From: JAGQYH01 sp041393015
GTDB taxonomy: Bacteria > Bacteroidota > Bacteroidia > Chitinophagales > JADIYW01
NCBI GenBank assembly: GCA_041393015.1
Contig: JAWKKV010000014.1
Location: 1 to 59,870 of the forward strand
DNA: 59,870 nt
Direction of reading: 5' to 3'
A model generated the notes under the pieces. That model saw only the letters and a program-made list of their open reading frames with translations, searched no databases and was not told the origin of the DNA. Positions 17,964-27,657 of the stretch are shown here, one piece after another (position 1 is the first letter of the stretch; each line of letters opens with the position of its first letter). The translations under genes and the position numbers were made by a program.

Positions 17964-19559
17964 TTGAGAGCAATTAAGCGGAGCATTCATTTTATTTTAT
18001 TTGTTGCCAGTATTACTGCAATATGCCATTATTTGTATTCGTGGATTGGATTTAATCCCACAGACGAAGGTTTTGTGTTAGCAGGTGCCAGAAGAATATT
18101 GGATGGTCAATTCCCTTTGGTTGATTTTCTCACCTTACGTCCTCCGGGTTCCGCTTACTTACATGCTTTAGTGGTTAAGTATGGAGGCGAACAAACTTTT
18201 TATTTATCAAGAATGATCTTTTGGATCCAATCTGCCATTATCGCGTGGATTTGGGTAGCAGTAGCCAATAAACTAATGAAATTGGAAATAATATTGGTCT
18301 ACAAGTATATGTTGGCTGCTATCATTTTCATATTCAATGTCCATAATTTCCCTCCAATGGCATGGACAACGGTTGATGGCCTATTCTTAGCCTCTATTGG
18401 AATTTTCTTTATCACACATTTTGGAAACAATGGTAATCAAATAGGCTATGTACTGCTAGGTTGTGCTGCCTTATGTAAGCAAAATTTTCTTGTTTTAATA
18501 CCTGGTGTTTTTGTGATTATGGGGCATTTTAGAAGGCCTTACTATATTTTAGATGCCTTTACCCCAATTGTCAGCTTTGCCTTCTTTTTATGGAAGTTTG
18601 ATGCCCTTAACATTGCCATGGAACAGTTGTTTTCAAGGAGAGAATTGATGGAAACGGGAATCATTCAATTTGTTAAATCACCGAGTTTAGTAGCGGGCTT
18701 TTTGCTTCCGTTGATTATCAATGCCTTTCGAAAAAAATACAAAGGGTTTTTACAGCATATTGATTTTATTTTAGTCTTTGATTTAATTGTCTTAGGTGCT
18801 GCAGCATTGATTATGAATGTGTTTATCGGCTCTTTTTCATTTGGTTTGTTTGGTTTTTTAATGGGATATACAATCGTTCATATCAAGCGAAAAGGCGTTG
18901 TAGAGTACAATCTATTAACGCTTTTGTTAGCTTGGACAGTAGCTATTTCATTAGGCTACAATACACCGGCTTTGGCTTCGGGAATGCTTTTGGCGGCACT
19001 TTTAGCTATCAATTATAATAAAGAAGCATTTAGCTTAAAAAGACCAATTAAATATGCCATTTCTAGTGCAGTGTTTCTATTTCTTTTATTTTCATTTCAT
19101 TATTCAAGAACTCATTTTATCTATAAGGACAATGCTGCTAAGGAATTAACGGCAGATTTAGGAGTAGCTTTTTACGGTGGTCAACACATAAAAACAAATA
19201 CACTCAATCAAGAAGTGTTTTTTGAATTAGATAGTTTGTATACTCGATATCAAGACTCACTTATCATTGCGCCAGATTACGCCGCTTTTTGGGTAACGTC
19301 TAAATATCCTAATCCATTAAATATAGATTGGCCAAACAGGGGAGAAACAGAAAGTGAATGGATACAATGCGCTATTGAAGATCACCTATTAGCCAATGAA
19401 GGTCGTTTTATAATGGCAATTCAAAAGTATAGAGCGAGTGAATTATATATCGGCAAAAATCCACTAGAAGATAGTGAGATCGCTTTTCCAATCGTATCAA
19501 TTGTAAAGAATAACTTTATAAGAGTAGGGGAAACTGAATTTTTCTATTTGTATAGGTAA
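17964..19559 (+). CDS. Polytopic membrane protein, GT-C glycosyltransferase-like
   Basis: A 531-residue integral membrane protein with about ten to twelve hydrophobic helices and a C-terminal soluble domain of about 130 residues. The first loop after helix 1 carries acidic residues in FNPTDEGFVLAGARRILDGQFP, and RPPGSAYLHAL follows, a layout typical of GT-C lipid-linked-sugar transferases (PMT/ArnT/DUF2029 style). The sugar and acceptor are unknown. No ATG is available near the N-terminus; TTG at 17964, 11 nt after the carboxylase stop, gives LRAIKRSIHFILFVASI and is the likely start. Function is inferred from topology only. Confidence 0.6.
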   Translation: MRAIKRSIHFILFVASITAICHYLYSWIGFNPTDEGFVLAGARRILDGQFPLVDFLTLRPPGSAYLHALVVKYGGEQTFYLSRMIFWIQSAIIAWIWVAVANKLMKLEIILVYKYMLAAIIFIFNVHNFPPMAWTTVDGLFLASIGIFFITHFGNNGNQIGYVLLGCAALCKQNFLVLIPGVFVIMGHFRRPYYILDAFTPIVSFAFFLWKFDALNIAMEQLFSRRELMETGIIQFVKSPSLVAGFLLPLIINAFRKKYKGFLQHIDFILVFDLIVLGAAALIMNVFIGSFSFGLFGFLMGYTIVHIKRKGVVEYNLLTLLLAWTVAISLGYNTPALASGMLLAALLAINYNKEAFSLKRPIKYAISSAVFLFLLFSFHYSRTHFIYKDNAAKELTADLGVAFYGGQHIKTNTLNQEVFFELDSLYTRYQDSLIIAPDYAAFWVTSKYPNPLNIDWPNRGETESEWIQCAIEDHLLANEGRFIMAIQKYRASELYIGKNPLEDSEIAFPIVSIVKNNFIRVGETEFFYLYR

Positions 19560-19620
19560 AATCCTGAAACTAACTCAGGGTTTATTAAATTTGAGTTTGA
19601 ACTTGTGCTTGAATTTGTCC

Positions 19621-20184
19621 TTAATTCTCTCCCCATCGATAACTATCCAATTTAAATCCGGCTAAATCTAAAACCCGATCGACCACTGTAGCCGCTAATT
19701 CTTCAAATGTTTTAGGTTGGCTGTAGAATGAAGGTGTTGCAGGACAAATGATACCACCCGATAAGGTAACCGTTTTCATATTCTCAATATGGATTAAACT
19801 GTAGGGCGTATCTCTCGGCACCATTATTAACTTCCTCCGTTCTTTTAAAACAACATCTGCCGCCCTAGTGGTTAAATCATTGGAAATGCCATGTGCTACT
19901 CTACCTAAAGTACCCATTGAACAAGGAATGATAATCATTGTATCATAGTTAGCAGATCCGGAAGCAAAAGGGGCGTTAAAGTCCATTTTATCGTAAAAAT
20001 CGAATGGATATTGGTTAAAATCACTATTTTCTAGCTCAAATTCCCAAATATCTTTAGCGTTTTTCGACATCACCACACCTACCTTTTCCCATTGATCAGA
20101 TAGGCTACGAAGCTTATCTAATAAGACTTTAGCGTATATAGAACCACTGGCTCCTGCTATTGCTACAACTACTTTTTTTGACAC
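19621..20184 (-). CDS. ubiX: Flavin prenyltransferase UbiX
   Basis: A 187-residue flavoprotein that attaches dimethylallyl phosphate to FMN, making the prenylated FMN cofactor of UbiD-type decarboxylases. Diagnostic features: VVAIAGASGSIYAKVLL at the N-terminus (FMN phosphate loop), IIPCSMGTLGRVAHG, ERRKLIMVPRDTPYSLIHIENM and GGIICPATPSFYSQPKT. Length and all segments are normal. No ubiD is adjacent. It is divergent from the thioredoxin-like pair (82 nt between starts). Confidence 0.95.
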   Translation of the reverse strand: MSKKVVVAIAGASGSIYAKVLLDKLRSLSDQWEKVGVVMSKNAKDIWEFELENSDFNQYPFDFYDKMDFNAPFASGSANYDTMIIIPCSMGTLGRVAHGISNDLTTRAADVVLKERRKLIMVPRDTPYSLIHIENMKTVTLSGGIICPATPSFYSQPKTFEELAATVVDRVLDLAGFKLDSYRWGEN

Positions 20185-20208
20185 AGTTTAACCTTTTATA
20201 TCATTCAA

Positions 20209-20242
20209 TTGAACTAAATTATGGATATTGGTATTAATTTTG
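20209..20242 (+). promoter_or_regulatory. Promoter of the thioredoxin-like gene pair
   Basis: TTG at 20209-20211 and a perfect TAATTTTG at 20235-20242 are separated by 23 nt. Transcription should start near 20249, giving a leader of about 18 nt before the ATG at 20267 and excluding the earlier ATG at 20228 as a start. Confidence 0.65.
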
Positions 20243-20266
20243 CATATCATTATCAAACAAAGAAAC

Positions 20267-20833
20267 ATGAAGAAATTTGTATTGTTCATATTACCAGTGT
20301 TACTAATTATTAGTGCTTTTAAAATTAACTCATCTAAAGAGTTATCCGAAACTTATCAGGATGATTCTAAGATTGAGTGGTTAACTTTTGAGCAAGCAGT
20401 TGAGAAGAATAAGGCCAATCCAAAGATGATTTTCATTGATTTCTATACAGATTGGTGCAGTTGGTGCAAGAAGATGGATGACAATGTTTTTGCTAACCCT
20501 CAAATTGCCGAAATCATGAAAAACGATTTTTATGCTGTGAAATTCAATGCTGAAGGTGATGATAAGGTCAATTTTCAAGGAATTGATTATAAGTTAGATA
20601 CAACTGGCAGAAGACCAGCGCACGAATTAGCTCAAAAATTTGCAACAGTTAATGACCGATTAGGGTATCCAACCTTTGTAGTACTGGATGAGAAATTTGT
20701 AAGCTTAAAAGCGTTTCAAGGATACAAAACAGTAGATAGATTAAAGCAGATATTGGACTATTACGGAGATAAGGATACTTATATGAATAAGAATTGGATA
20801 GAATTTATCCAAGAGCAAACCGGCGAAAATTAA
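20267..20833 (+). CDS. Exported thioredoxin-fold protein (WCSWCK)
   Basis: A 188-residue protein. Residues 1-25 (MKKFVLFILPVLLIISAFK) are a signal sequence, followed by a thioredoxin-like domain with the redox motif DWCSWCKKMD around residue 65 and a cis-Pro segment LGYPTFVVLDE. Such proteins (DUF255/thioredoxin-like) act as periplasmic thiol-disulfide reductases or disulfide-handling partners; the substrate is unknown. It is the first gene of a tandem pair with the protein at 20847, sharing EWLTFEQAVE/NWVSFEEALI starts and similar domains, so the pair arose by duplication. Confidence 0.8.
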   Translation: MKKFVLFILPVLLIISAFKINSSKELSETYQDDSKIEWLTFEQAVEKNKANPKMIFIDFYTDWCSWCKKMDDNVFANPQIAEIMKNDFYAVKFNAEGDDKVNFQGIDYKLDTTGRRPAHELAQKFATVNDRLGYPTFVVLDEKFVSLKAFQGYKTVDRLKQILDYYGDKDTYMNKNWIEFIQEQTGEN

Positions 20834-20846
20834 AAATAGGAGATTG

Positions 20847-21401
20847 ATGAAACAGATTACGTTTATTATGATGATGGTATTGGGATGGCAATTTACAGTC
20901 AGTGCTCAATCAGATAAGATTAACTGGGTGTCTTTCGAAGAAGCATTGATTTTAAACGAAAAAGAGCCCAAGAAATTTTTTATAGATTTCTATACTAATT
21001 GGTGTGGATGGTGTAAAAAATTGGATGCGGTAACTTTTGTTGATCCTGAAGTGGTGGATTTAATGAATAAGCACTATTATGCCATTAAATTTGATGCAGA
21101 AAGAAAGGATACCGTGAAATTTCAGAATAAGGAATATGTGTTTTATAAGTCACCTGAAAGTAGAAGAGGTTATCATACGCTAGCAGCTGCGCTTATGAAT
21201 AATAAATTGTCGTATCCAACAATGGTAATTATGCAAGTTGAAAAGGGAACACAGAATGTAACTTTTCATAATCCGTTATCTGGTTATATGGATGGCAATG
21301 CTATTGAACCAATTTTGCAATATATTGGTGAAGAATTACACACTAAAAATGTAGTTTGGGAAGAATATAGAGCTAATTACTCAAGCAAGGGATCTGAATA
21401 A
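20847..21401 (+). CDS. Exported thioredoxin-fold protein (WCGWCK), paralogue
   Basis: A 184-residue protein with signal peptide (MKQITFIMMMVLGWQFTVSAQ) and thioredoxin-like domain, motif NWCGWCKKLD, cis-Pro segment LSYPTMVIMQ. It follows its paralogue after 13 nt; a purine stretch AGGAG at 20838-20842 is one of the few Shine-Dalgarno-like sites in this window and supports ATG 20847 over the TTG at 20844. The pair ends at the terminator at 21431-21459. Role inferred as periplasmic disulfide handling. Confidence 0.8.
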   Translation: MKQITFIMMMVLGWQFTVSAQSDKINWVSFEEALILNEKEPKKFFIDFYTNWCGWCKKLDAVTFVDPEVVDLMNKHYYAIKFDAERKDTVKFQNKEYVFYKSPESRRGYHTLAAALMNNKLSYPTMVIMQVEKGTQNVTFHNPLSGYMDGNAIEPILQYIGEELHTKNVVWEEYRANYSSKGSE

Positions 21402-21430
21402 AATAAAAAAGGATATAATATATTTTGAGC

Positions 21431-21459
21431 GCTCCATATTCTTTATGGAGCTTTTTTTT
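21431..21459 (+). terminator. Intrinsic terminator after thioredoxin-like pair
   Basis: The stem GCTCCATA (21431-21438) pairs with TATGGAGC (21444-21451), with a 5-nt loop and T8. It lies 30 nt after the stop of the second thioredoxin-like gene. Confidence 0.9.
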
Positions 21460-21574
21460 GTCAATTTCAATCTGTTTTTCTGAACAACTTAAAAGTGTAA
21501 ATCAATATGATTTCGGCTAGATTTGTTAATGCTCAATAAACGATGTCTAGCATGAAGCAGTTTCAAAAATTAAA

Positions 21575-22900
21575 TCATAAAGGCTTTTCTTTCTTAGCGG
21601 CAATCGATAAAACGATCCAACCCACTAGTCCGGAGAGCAATGAACCTGCCAAAATTCCAATCTTTGAGTTTGTGATGGTATGAACATCATCAAATGCTAA
21701 ATTGGATATAAACAGAGACATGGTAAATCCAATCCCTGCCAAGCAAGATAAGCCCCAAATTTGCAACCAATTAACATCATCAGGTAAAACCCCTAATTTT
21801 AGTTTTACTGCTAACCACGTAAAGCATGTAATGCCTAATTGCTTTCCCAGGAAAAGGCCCGACATAATACCCAAAGACACACTTGATGTGAGGGCGGCTA
21901 TAATGTTGCCATCTAACACAATTCCGGCATTGGCTAAAGCAAACAATGGCATAATGCCAAAAGCCACAATAGGATGTAAGGAATGCTCTAATCTTTGCAC
22001 TGGAGAAGTCGCATATTTACTAGCTTTATAAATCTCATCTATACCATGTATTTGATTTTCAGTTAAGAATAACTGATCGTTAGTTAGTGGGTTTTCCTTA
22101 AGTAACATGGTTCCTAACTCAATTTTAGGGAGTAAAAGAGAGGTGTCTTTTAATCGTCTTCTTGCAGGAATACTAATGGCTAGCAATACGCCGGCAATAG
22201 TTGGATGTATACCGGATTGATAAACAAACAGCCATAGTGCTAAACCTAATATGGCATAAATCGTCATTCTATATACCCTAAATCTATTTAAAAGCATTAA
22301 CACAACGAATATGCCAGCGGCAATCAGCAAACTGTTAATGTTTATATCAGAGGTGAAGAAAAGAGCTATAACAGCAACACCGGCTAAATCGTCTACAATC
22401 GCTAATCCAGTTAAAAATATTTTCAATGAAATTGGCACTTTTTTGCCTAATAAGGTTAAGATACCTAATGAAAATGCAATATCAGTGGCCATGGGTACAG
22501 CCCATCCGCCCACGTCACCAGACTTTAAATTTACAATTACATATATCACAGCAGGAACAACCATGCCGCCGATTGCCGCCGCAATAGGTAAGCTAGCGGC
22601 CTTTATATTTGATAATTCACCAGCCATTATTTCACGCTTAATTTCTAATCCAATCAGAAAAAAGAAAATAGCCATTAAAAAATCATTGATCCAAACATGG
22701 ATGGCTTTGTCTAAAGAAAGAAAATGCTCACCAAGTGTAATTTCAACATGATGATGAAGAATAGACTCATAGGCATGTCCCCAGCCACTATTGGCTATTA
22801 CCAATGCAGCTATGGTGCAAATAATCAATACAATTCCACCCGAAGATTGATTATTGAAAAACTGTTGAATTGGTTTGGTAATTATAAGGTTTGGACGCAT
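21575..22900 (-). CDS. nhaA: Na+/H+ antiporter NhaA
   Basis: A 441-residue inner-membrane antiporter with about 12 helices that exports Na+ in exchange for protons. Conserved parts: HVWINDFLMAIFFFLIGLEIKRE near the N-terminus, GGWAVPMATDIAFSLGIL, and the ion-binding aspartate pair in AIVDDLAGVAVIALFF. A soluble insertion of about 45 residues (around 265-310) is longer than in E. coli NhaA but common in Bacteroidota. It suggests a marine or saline habitat (inference). The gene is monocistronic. Confidence 0.96.
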   Translation of the reverse strand: MRPNLIITKPIQQFFNNQSSGGIVLIICTIAALVIANSGWGHAYESILHHHVEITLGEHFLSLDKAIHVWINDFLMAIFFFLIGLEIKREIMAGELSNIKAASLPIAAAIGGMVVPAVIYVIVNLKSGDVGGWAVPMATDIAFSLGILTLLGKKVPISLKIFLTGLAIVDDLAGVAVIALFFTSDININSLLIAAGIFVVLMLLNRFRVYRMTIYAILGLALWLFVYQSGIHPTIAGVLLAISIPARRRLKDTSLLLPKIELGTMLLKENPLTNDQLFLTENQIHGIDEIYKASKYATSPVQRLEHSLHPIVAFGIMPLFALANAGIVLDGNIIAALTSSVSLGIMSGLFLGKQLGITCFTWLAVKLKLGVLPDDVNWLQIWGLSCLAGIGFTMSLFISNLAFDDVHTITNSKIGILAGSLLSGLVGWIVLSIAAKKEKPL

Positions 22901-23080
22901 AGAATGTACTATTTTATAAATGATACAATAAAAATTGAATCATTACAAACGAATTGAAAATTAGTTGACAAAATTAAAAATTCTAAATAGTCTTAGATAA
23001 CTCTCATTTAAAATTATTGTGGTATTATATAATAAAAGATAAAACCGTTAGAAAAGAAGGATGAAGAGTAATATTTTTAC

Positions 23081-23878
23081 ATGATGCGATATATTTTAAT
23101 CATCCTTTTCTTATTCAACATTATCCAAGTTTTTGGGCAAGATAACTTTATTGATCTTGGTACAGATACGATATATTATGATGCGGACTTTGAATATGTT
23201 GTGGCGTTTGAAACTGAATCCAGCATGGAGAGTTTCGTGTTCTATAGATCGGCTCTACAAGCTTACAAAGAGAATGATCTACTTTCGGCTAAAGCCATGA
23301 TATTTAAAGCCATTAAATTAAACAGAGAGGAAGTGAAATTCAAAATGTTACAGGCTTGGATTGCTTCTAAAGATGGCTCTTACAAGAAAGCTATTAAGAT
23401 TAGTAAAAAGGTAATTGAAGAGAATCCTAATGACAAAGAAGCACATTATTGCAAAGCTTTAAATCACTTTTTGTTAGGGGAATACTTAAGTGCAAATATT
23501 GAATTTAGTTATTTGATTGAATTAAATGATTCCGACTTTCAAGCTTATTATGGTCGGGCAGAAACAAGATTAAAATTAGATGATTTGCAAGGAGCCGTTA
23601 ATGATTATACAAAAGCTTTAGCAGCAAAAAGAACCATGACCGAAGCTTACAAAGGGAGAGGGATTGCTTATTCAAAAATGTATGATTTTAAAAATGCAAT
23701 TAAAGATTTCAACCAAGCTTTAACCTCAAAACCTAATGATGGAGAACTCTATTATTATAGAGGAGTTTGCTATTTAAGAACGAGCGATTACACTAATGCC
23801 TGTATGAATTTTGAAGAAGCACTCAAGCTAAATTATAGACTTGCAGCCGATTATTACAATAAAAATTGCAAGTTTTAA
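23081..23878 (+). CDS. Exported tetratricopeptide-repeat protein
   Basis: A 265-residue protein with signal peptide (MMRYILIILFLFNIIQVFGQ) and about five TPR units from residue 50 on, for example AYYGRAETRLKLDDLQGAVND, AYKGRGIAYSKMYDFKNAIKD and LYYYRGVCYLRTSDYTNACMN. It is expected in the periplasm or at the cell envelope as a protein-binding scaffold; no enzymatic domain is present. ATG 23081 or the next codon ATG 23084 could be the start. It stands alone. Confidence 0.8.
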   Translation: MMRYILIILFLFNIIQVFGQDNFIDLGTDTIYYDADFEYVVAFETESSMESFVFYRSALQAYKENDLLSAKAMIFKAIKLNREEVKFKMLQAWIASKDGSYKKAIKISKKVIEENPNDKEAHYCKALNHFLLGEYLSANIEFSYLIELNDSDFQAYYGRAETRLKLDDLQGAVNDYTKALAAKRTMTEAYKGRGIAYSKMYDFKNAIKDFNQALTSKPNDGELYYYRGVCYLRTSDYTNACMNFEEALKLNYRLAADYYNKNCKF

Positions 23879-24006
23879 TATCCGGAATTATTGGTTTTTT
23901 GACATAATGTCACCTTCTTTTTTAATACAACTTTGTTTTAATTAAAATATCTTAAGTGTTTGTATTTCAATTATTTATGTTTGATTGTGTAACTTTAAAC
24001 TTGAAT

Positions 24007-24030
24007 AACCGAATATCCGAACAACCCAAT
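24007..24030. repeat. Three degenerate AACCGAAT-type octamers at a gene end
   Basis: AACCGAAT, ATCCGAAC and AACCCAAT run head to tail up to the first base of the stop codon of the SDR gene (minus strand). They belong to the same octamer family as the tracts before three genes at 26.2, 28.1 and 29.7 kb. Confidence 0.6.
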
Positions 24031-24797
24031 CAAATGCAATAACCTCCATCAGCCATATGTACACTTCCAGTAGTATAAGCCGAAGCGTCTGAAGCCAAAT
24101 ACAGTGCTAAACCAGAAATGTCTGAAGGCTGACCAACTCTCGCCAAAGGTAAAGTACTCAGCATCTTTTTAACAACCTTTTCATTCGCCCATAATGCCTC
24201 ACTAAATTTTGTTTGAATCAGTCCTGGACAAATCACATTCGCTCTGATATTTTTATGCGCCCACTCTTTGGCCATTACTTTTGTTAAGGAGATAAGTGCA
24301 GCTTTACTGACACTGTAAATACCAATAGCAGGTTCAGGAGTAATTCCTCCAATACTACTAATATTGATAATGCTACCTCCTTTCTTTTTCATATAAGGAA
24401 GCGCTCGTTTACACAATTCAAATGGTCCCTTTACATTCACATCCATTATCTTGTCAAAAGCCCATTCTTCTGTATCTTCTACAGCACCGTAAACCGGATT
24501 GGCGGCTGCGTTATTAACAATGATATCAATCTTGTCATAATATTGAACTGTTTTTTCAACCAATATTTGAATATCGGAAATACTGCCCATGTTGCAAGCA
24601 ATCGGCAATGCTTTAATGCCTTCGCCAATCATCTTTTCAGCAACATTATCTACGGCTGCCTGTTTTCTGCTGGAGACAATAACTTTTGCTCCTGCTTTTC
24701 CTAAAGTATAAGCAATTGTTTGTCCAATGCCTTTACTCGCTCCGGTAACGATGGCCACTTTACCTTTTAAACTAAATTGTTTGAAAATATCTGACAT
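24030..24797 (-). CDS. Short-chain dehydrogenase/reductase
   Basis: A 255-residue classical SDR. Seen: VTGASKGIGQTIA (glycine-rich NAD(P) motif), NNAAANPVYG (NNAG-type), catalytic Ser in IINISSIGG, YSVSKAALI (Tyr-x3-Lys) and PGLIQTKFSEAL after it. The SRK following beta-2 (VSSRKQAA) suggests NADP(H) preference. Wording is close to 3-oxoacyl reductases and glucose-1-dehydrogenase-like SDRs; the substrate is not determined. It is divergent from an SCP-x-type thiolase (135 nt apart), so it may serve the 24-31 kb catabolic cluster by oxidising or reducing a hydroxyl group of an acyl-CoA. Confidence 0.88.
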   Translation of the reverse strand: MSDIFKQFSLKGKVAIVTGASKGIGQTIAYTLGKAGAKVIVSSRKQAAVDNVAEKMIGEGIKALPIACNMGSISDIQILVEKTVQYYDKIDIIVNNAAANPVYGAVEDTEEWAFDKIMDVNVKGPFELCKRALPYMKKKGGSIINISSIGGITPEPAIGIYSVSKAALISLTKVMAKEWAHKNIRANVICPGLIQTKFSEALWANEKVVKKMLSTLPLARVGQPSDISGLALYLASDASAYTTGSVHMADGGYCI

Positions 24798-24932
24798 GCT
24801 TTAATTTTTATTGCGATTAGATTTTATAAAGTCTCAATTTAAAAGAAATAAATGTGCTATGCTAAAATATTTTGAGGGTTTGCCTTTAAGAACCTCTAAT
24901 TTTAAGTATTTTGAACCTGAATTAAATAGAGA

Positions 24933-26162
24933 ATGAGTAGGAAGGTTTATATACTTGGTGGTTATCAGACTGATTTTAGTGTAAATTATGCTAAAAATGG
25001 ACATGGTATCGACCAAATTATTGGAGATACAATTCAGGGTGGATTGGAAGCTTCCAATTTAGAAGAAAAAGATATTGATGTATTTCATATTGGAAATTTT
25101 ATTGGAGAGTTAATGGCTCATCAAGGACATTTGGGAGGATTTATATCAGAGCTTTTTCCAAAATTCAATAATATTCCTGCCTTTCGGCATGAAGCAGCTT
25201 GTGCATCGGGTGGTTTAGCAGTGTTGGCTGGTATGACGGATATATTGGCCGGCAGATATAAAACAGCTGCTATTTTAGGGGTTGAAATTGAAAAGAATAA
25301 ATCAGGTGATGAAGCGGCTGATCATTTAGGAGTGGCAGCTTGGTATGATGAAGAATGCAAAAATGTAAAATATCCTTGGCCTAAATTATTTAGTGATGTT
25401 GGTGATGTTTATGAAGAGCGATATGGTTTAGATCAAAAACATCTAGTTGAAATTGGAAAGACTCACTTTGCGAATGCTAAAACCAATCAAAATGCACAAA
25501 CCCGTAAATGGGTATTGGAGGATAAAAATTTCTCCAATGACAACGATTATAACCCTGTAATAACAGGAAGAATTAGAAAGCAAGATTGCAGTCAAATTAC
25601 GGATGGTGGAGCCATTATTTTTTTAGCCAACGAAGAAGTAGCGAGCGAGTTTGCTTTTAAAAATGGAAAGTCTTTATCAGATATTCCACACATCAAAGGA
25701 TGGGGACATACCACCGGACCAATTACACTTCAATCTAAATTAGAAAGAGCCAAAAATTCAGAAGTAGTATTTCCTCATTTAAAGCAGTGCATTGACGAAA
25801 CCTTTAAAAGAGCGGAGATTAAAAATGTATTTGAGTTAGACGGTATTGAAACCCACGATTGTTTTACCACAAGCGCCTATATGGCGATAGATCATTTTGG
25901 AATAACAGCCCCGGGGGAAAATTGGAAAGCTATTGAAGCGGGTTGGCTAAAAAAGGAAGGTAAATTGCCTTTAAATGCTAGTGGTGGTTTAATTGGTGGA
26001 GGACATCCAGTGGGCGCTACAGGTGTTAGAATGGTTTTAGATGCCTTTAAACAAGTTACTAATCAAGCCAATGGCTATCAAATAGAGAATTGTAAAAATA
26101 TAGGAACCTTAAATATTGGCGGAAGTGTCACCACTTGCGTATCATTTGTGGTTGGGAGATAA
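24933..26162 (+). CDS. Thiolase-family protein, SCP-x/acetyl-CoA acetyltransferase type
   Basis: A 409-residue thiolase-fold enzyme. The nucleophilic Cys lies in HEAACASGGLAV, the second-half histidine in THDCFTTSAY (replacing the usual NEAF motif), and GGGHPVGATGVR carries the catalytic His; the closing GGSVTTCVSF provides the second Cys. The missing NEAF motif and the HDCF wording mark the SCP-x/SCP2-thiolase subgroup, whose members act on branched or sterol side-chain 3-oxoacyl-CoA. It is first in the co-directional run to 30917, divergent from the SDR. The exact substrate is inferred. Confidence 0.87.
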   Translation: MSRKVYILGGYQTDFSVNYAKNGHGIDQIIGDTIQGGLEASNLEEKDIDVFHIGNFIGELMAHQGHLGGFISELFPKFNNIPAFRHEAACASGGLAVLAGMTDILAGRYKTAAILGVEIEKNKSGDEAADHLGVAAWYDEECKNVKYPWPKLFSDVGDVYEERYGLDQKHLVEIGKTHFANAKTNQNAQTRKWVLEDKNFSNDNDYNPVITGRIRKQDCSQITDGGAIIFLANEEVASEFAFKNGKSLSDIPHIKGWGHTTGPITLQSKLERAKNSEVVFPHLKQCIDETFKRAEIKNVFELDGIETHDCFTTSAYMAIDHFGITAPGENWKAIEAGWLKKEGKLPLNASGGLIGGGHPVGATGVRMVLDAFKQVTNQANGYQIENCKNIGTLNIGGSVTTCVSFVVGR

Positions 26163-26174
26163 TATTTTGCCCCT

Positions 26175-26214
26175 AACCTAATAACCTAATAACCTAATAA
26201 CCTAATAACCTAAT
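26175..26214. repeat. Five perfect AACCTAAT octamers before the carotenoid oxygenase start
   Basis: Exactly five head-to-tail AACCTAAT units (26175-26214), preceded by CCCT and followed by AACT and the ATG at 26219. The tract fills the whole 56-nt gap between the thiolase stop and this start codon and occupies the place of a ribosome binding site. Confidence 0.9.
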
Positions 26215-26218
26215 AACT

Positions 26219-27652
26219 ATGACACTCACTAACTCCATTGCCCAATTTGCACTCGAAACAGGAAATCCTTATATCTCAGGCGCTTATGGTCCGGTAGATA
26301 AAGAAATTGTAGCTCACGAATTGAAAGTAATTGGTGAAATTCCTAAAGATATTCATGGCATTTACGTACGTAATGGTCCCAATCAAAAATATACACCTAT
26401 CAGTCATTACCATTGGTTTGATGGCGATGGAATGTTACATGCCGTCCATATTGAAAATGGAAAAGCAACTTATAGAAACAAGTGGGTAAGAACAGACGCA
26501 TTTAAAAAAGAAGAAACTGAAGGTAAAGAATTGTATCAAGGAGTAATGGGCAATATGGCCAATAATCCTCGTGGCGCCAATTATAACCTGAAAGATTCGT
26601 CTAATACTGCCGTAGCTTTTTTCAATAAGAAATTATTGACGATGTGGTATATGTGCGGCGAAATTTATGCTTCAGATCCCATTACACTCGATACAATTGG
26701 TAAAGAAACATTTGGCGATACGCTTACGTCAAAAGCAATGGCGCATGTAAAAGTGGATGAATATACCAATGAAATGATGTTCTTCGATTACGGATTAAAA
26801 CCGCCTTATATGTGGTATGGCGTAGTGGGAAGTAACGGTCAGGTAAAACATTTTACGGAAATTCCGTTGCCTGGTCCAAGATTACCCCACGACATGGCGA
26901 TTACAGAAAATTATTCTATTTTGATGGATTTGCCTTATATCAACGATCCTGAAGCGTTAAAAATAGGAAGAAGTAAAATAGTATTTAAAAAGGATTGGCC
27001 AAGCCGTTTTGCCATTGTTCCGAGATACGGAAATAAAGACCAAATTAGATGGTTTGAAGCGAATCCATGCTATATCTATCATGTTATTAATGCTTGGGAG
27101 GAAGGAGGTGAAATTGTAATGGATACTTGCATTACCGTTAATCCGGCCCCACAAGCTGATGCTAAAGGTGCGGTGGAGAAGCTAAAAGCTTATCTAAGAT
27201 TAGAAGCATTTGTTCATCGCTATAGATTTAATTTAAAAGATGGCAGCACTAAAGAAGAACAATTAGACGATCGTTTTTCTGAGTTTCCTTTAATGAATGC
27301 AAAAGAAACTGGTCGTAAGACAAGATATTCATACAATCAACATTGTGATGTATCGGAAGTGTTTCGATTTGATGGTATTATAAAATATGATACTGCGGGA
27401 GATGGCACTCAGCTATATAAATATGGAGAAGGTATTTTTGGAAGTGAATCGCCATTCATTCCTAAACCAAATGCAACGTCAGAAGATGATGGCTATACCA
27501 TCACTTTTGTAACAGATGAAAGAGAAGAAAAGTCAGAAGTGCTAATTTTTGATGCGCAGAATATTGATAAAGGCCCATTGGCAAGAATCCAATTGCCACA
27601 AAGAGTACCGTTAGGTTTTCATGCATGTTGGGTACCGGGAGAAAAGTTATAG
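26219..27652 (+). CDS. Carotenoid oxygenase family protein (carotenoid/stilbene cleaving dioxygenase)
   Basis: A 477-residue seven-bladed propeller non-haem iron dioxygenase. The four iron-binding histidines are in place: His176 (MAHVKVDEYTNE), His224 (LPHDMAI), His288 (YHVINAWEE) and His468 (GFHACWVPG). The N-terminal YVRNGPNQKYTP and HWFDGDGMLHAV segments are typical. The family cleaves a C=C bond with O2 to give two carbonyl products; substrates include carotenoids, apocarotenoids, lignostilbene and isoeugenol-like phenylpropenes. Neighbouring aldehyde dehydrogenase and thiolase genes imply that the aldehyde product is oxidised and degraded. No cytoplasmic-export signal is seen. Confidence 0.9.
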   Translation: MTLTNSIAQFALETGNPYISGAYGPVDKEIVAHELKVIGEIPKDIHGIYVRNGPNQKYTPISHYHWFDGDGMLHAVHIENGKATYRNKWVRTDAFKKEETEGKELYQGVMGNMANNPRGANYNLKDSSNTAVAFFNKKLLTMWYMCGEIYASDPITLDTIGKETFGDTLTSKAMAHVKVDEYTNEMMFFDYGLKPPYMWYGVVGSNGQVKHFTEIPLPGPRLPHDMAITENYSILMDLPYINDPEALKIGRSKIVFKKDWPSRFAIVPRYGNKDQIRWFEANPCYIYHVINAWEEGGEIVMDTCITVNPAPQADAKGAVEKLKAYLRLEAFVHRYRFNLKDGSTKEEQLDDRFSEFPLMNAKETGRKTRYSYNQHCDVSEVFRFDGIIKYDTAGDGTQLYKYGEGIFGSESPFIPKPNATSEDDGYTITFVTDEREEKSEVLIFDAQNIDKGPLARIQLPQRVPLGFHACWVPGEKL

Positions 27653-27657
27653 AAAAC

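Noticed and set aside
22311..22751. 146-residue plus-strand frame opposite nhaA
   Set aside because: Antisense shadow of the membrane-protein gene, with composition typical of a shadow frame.
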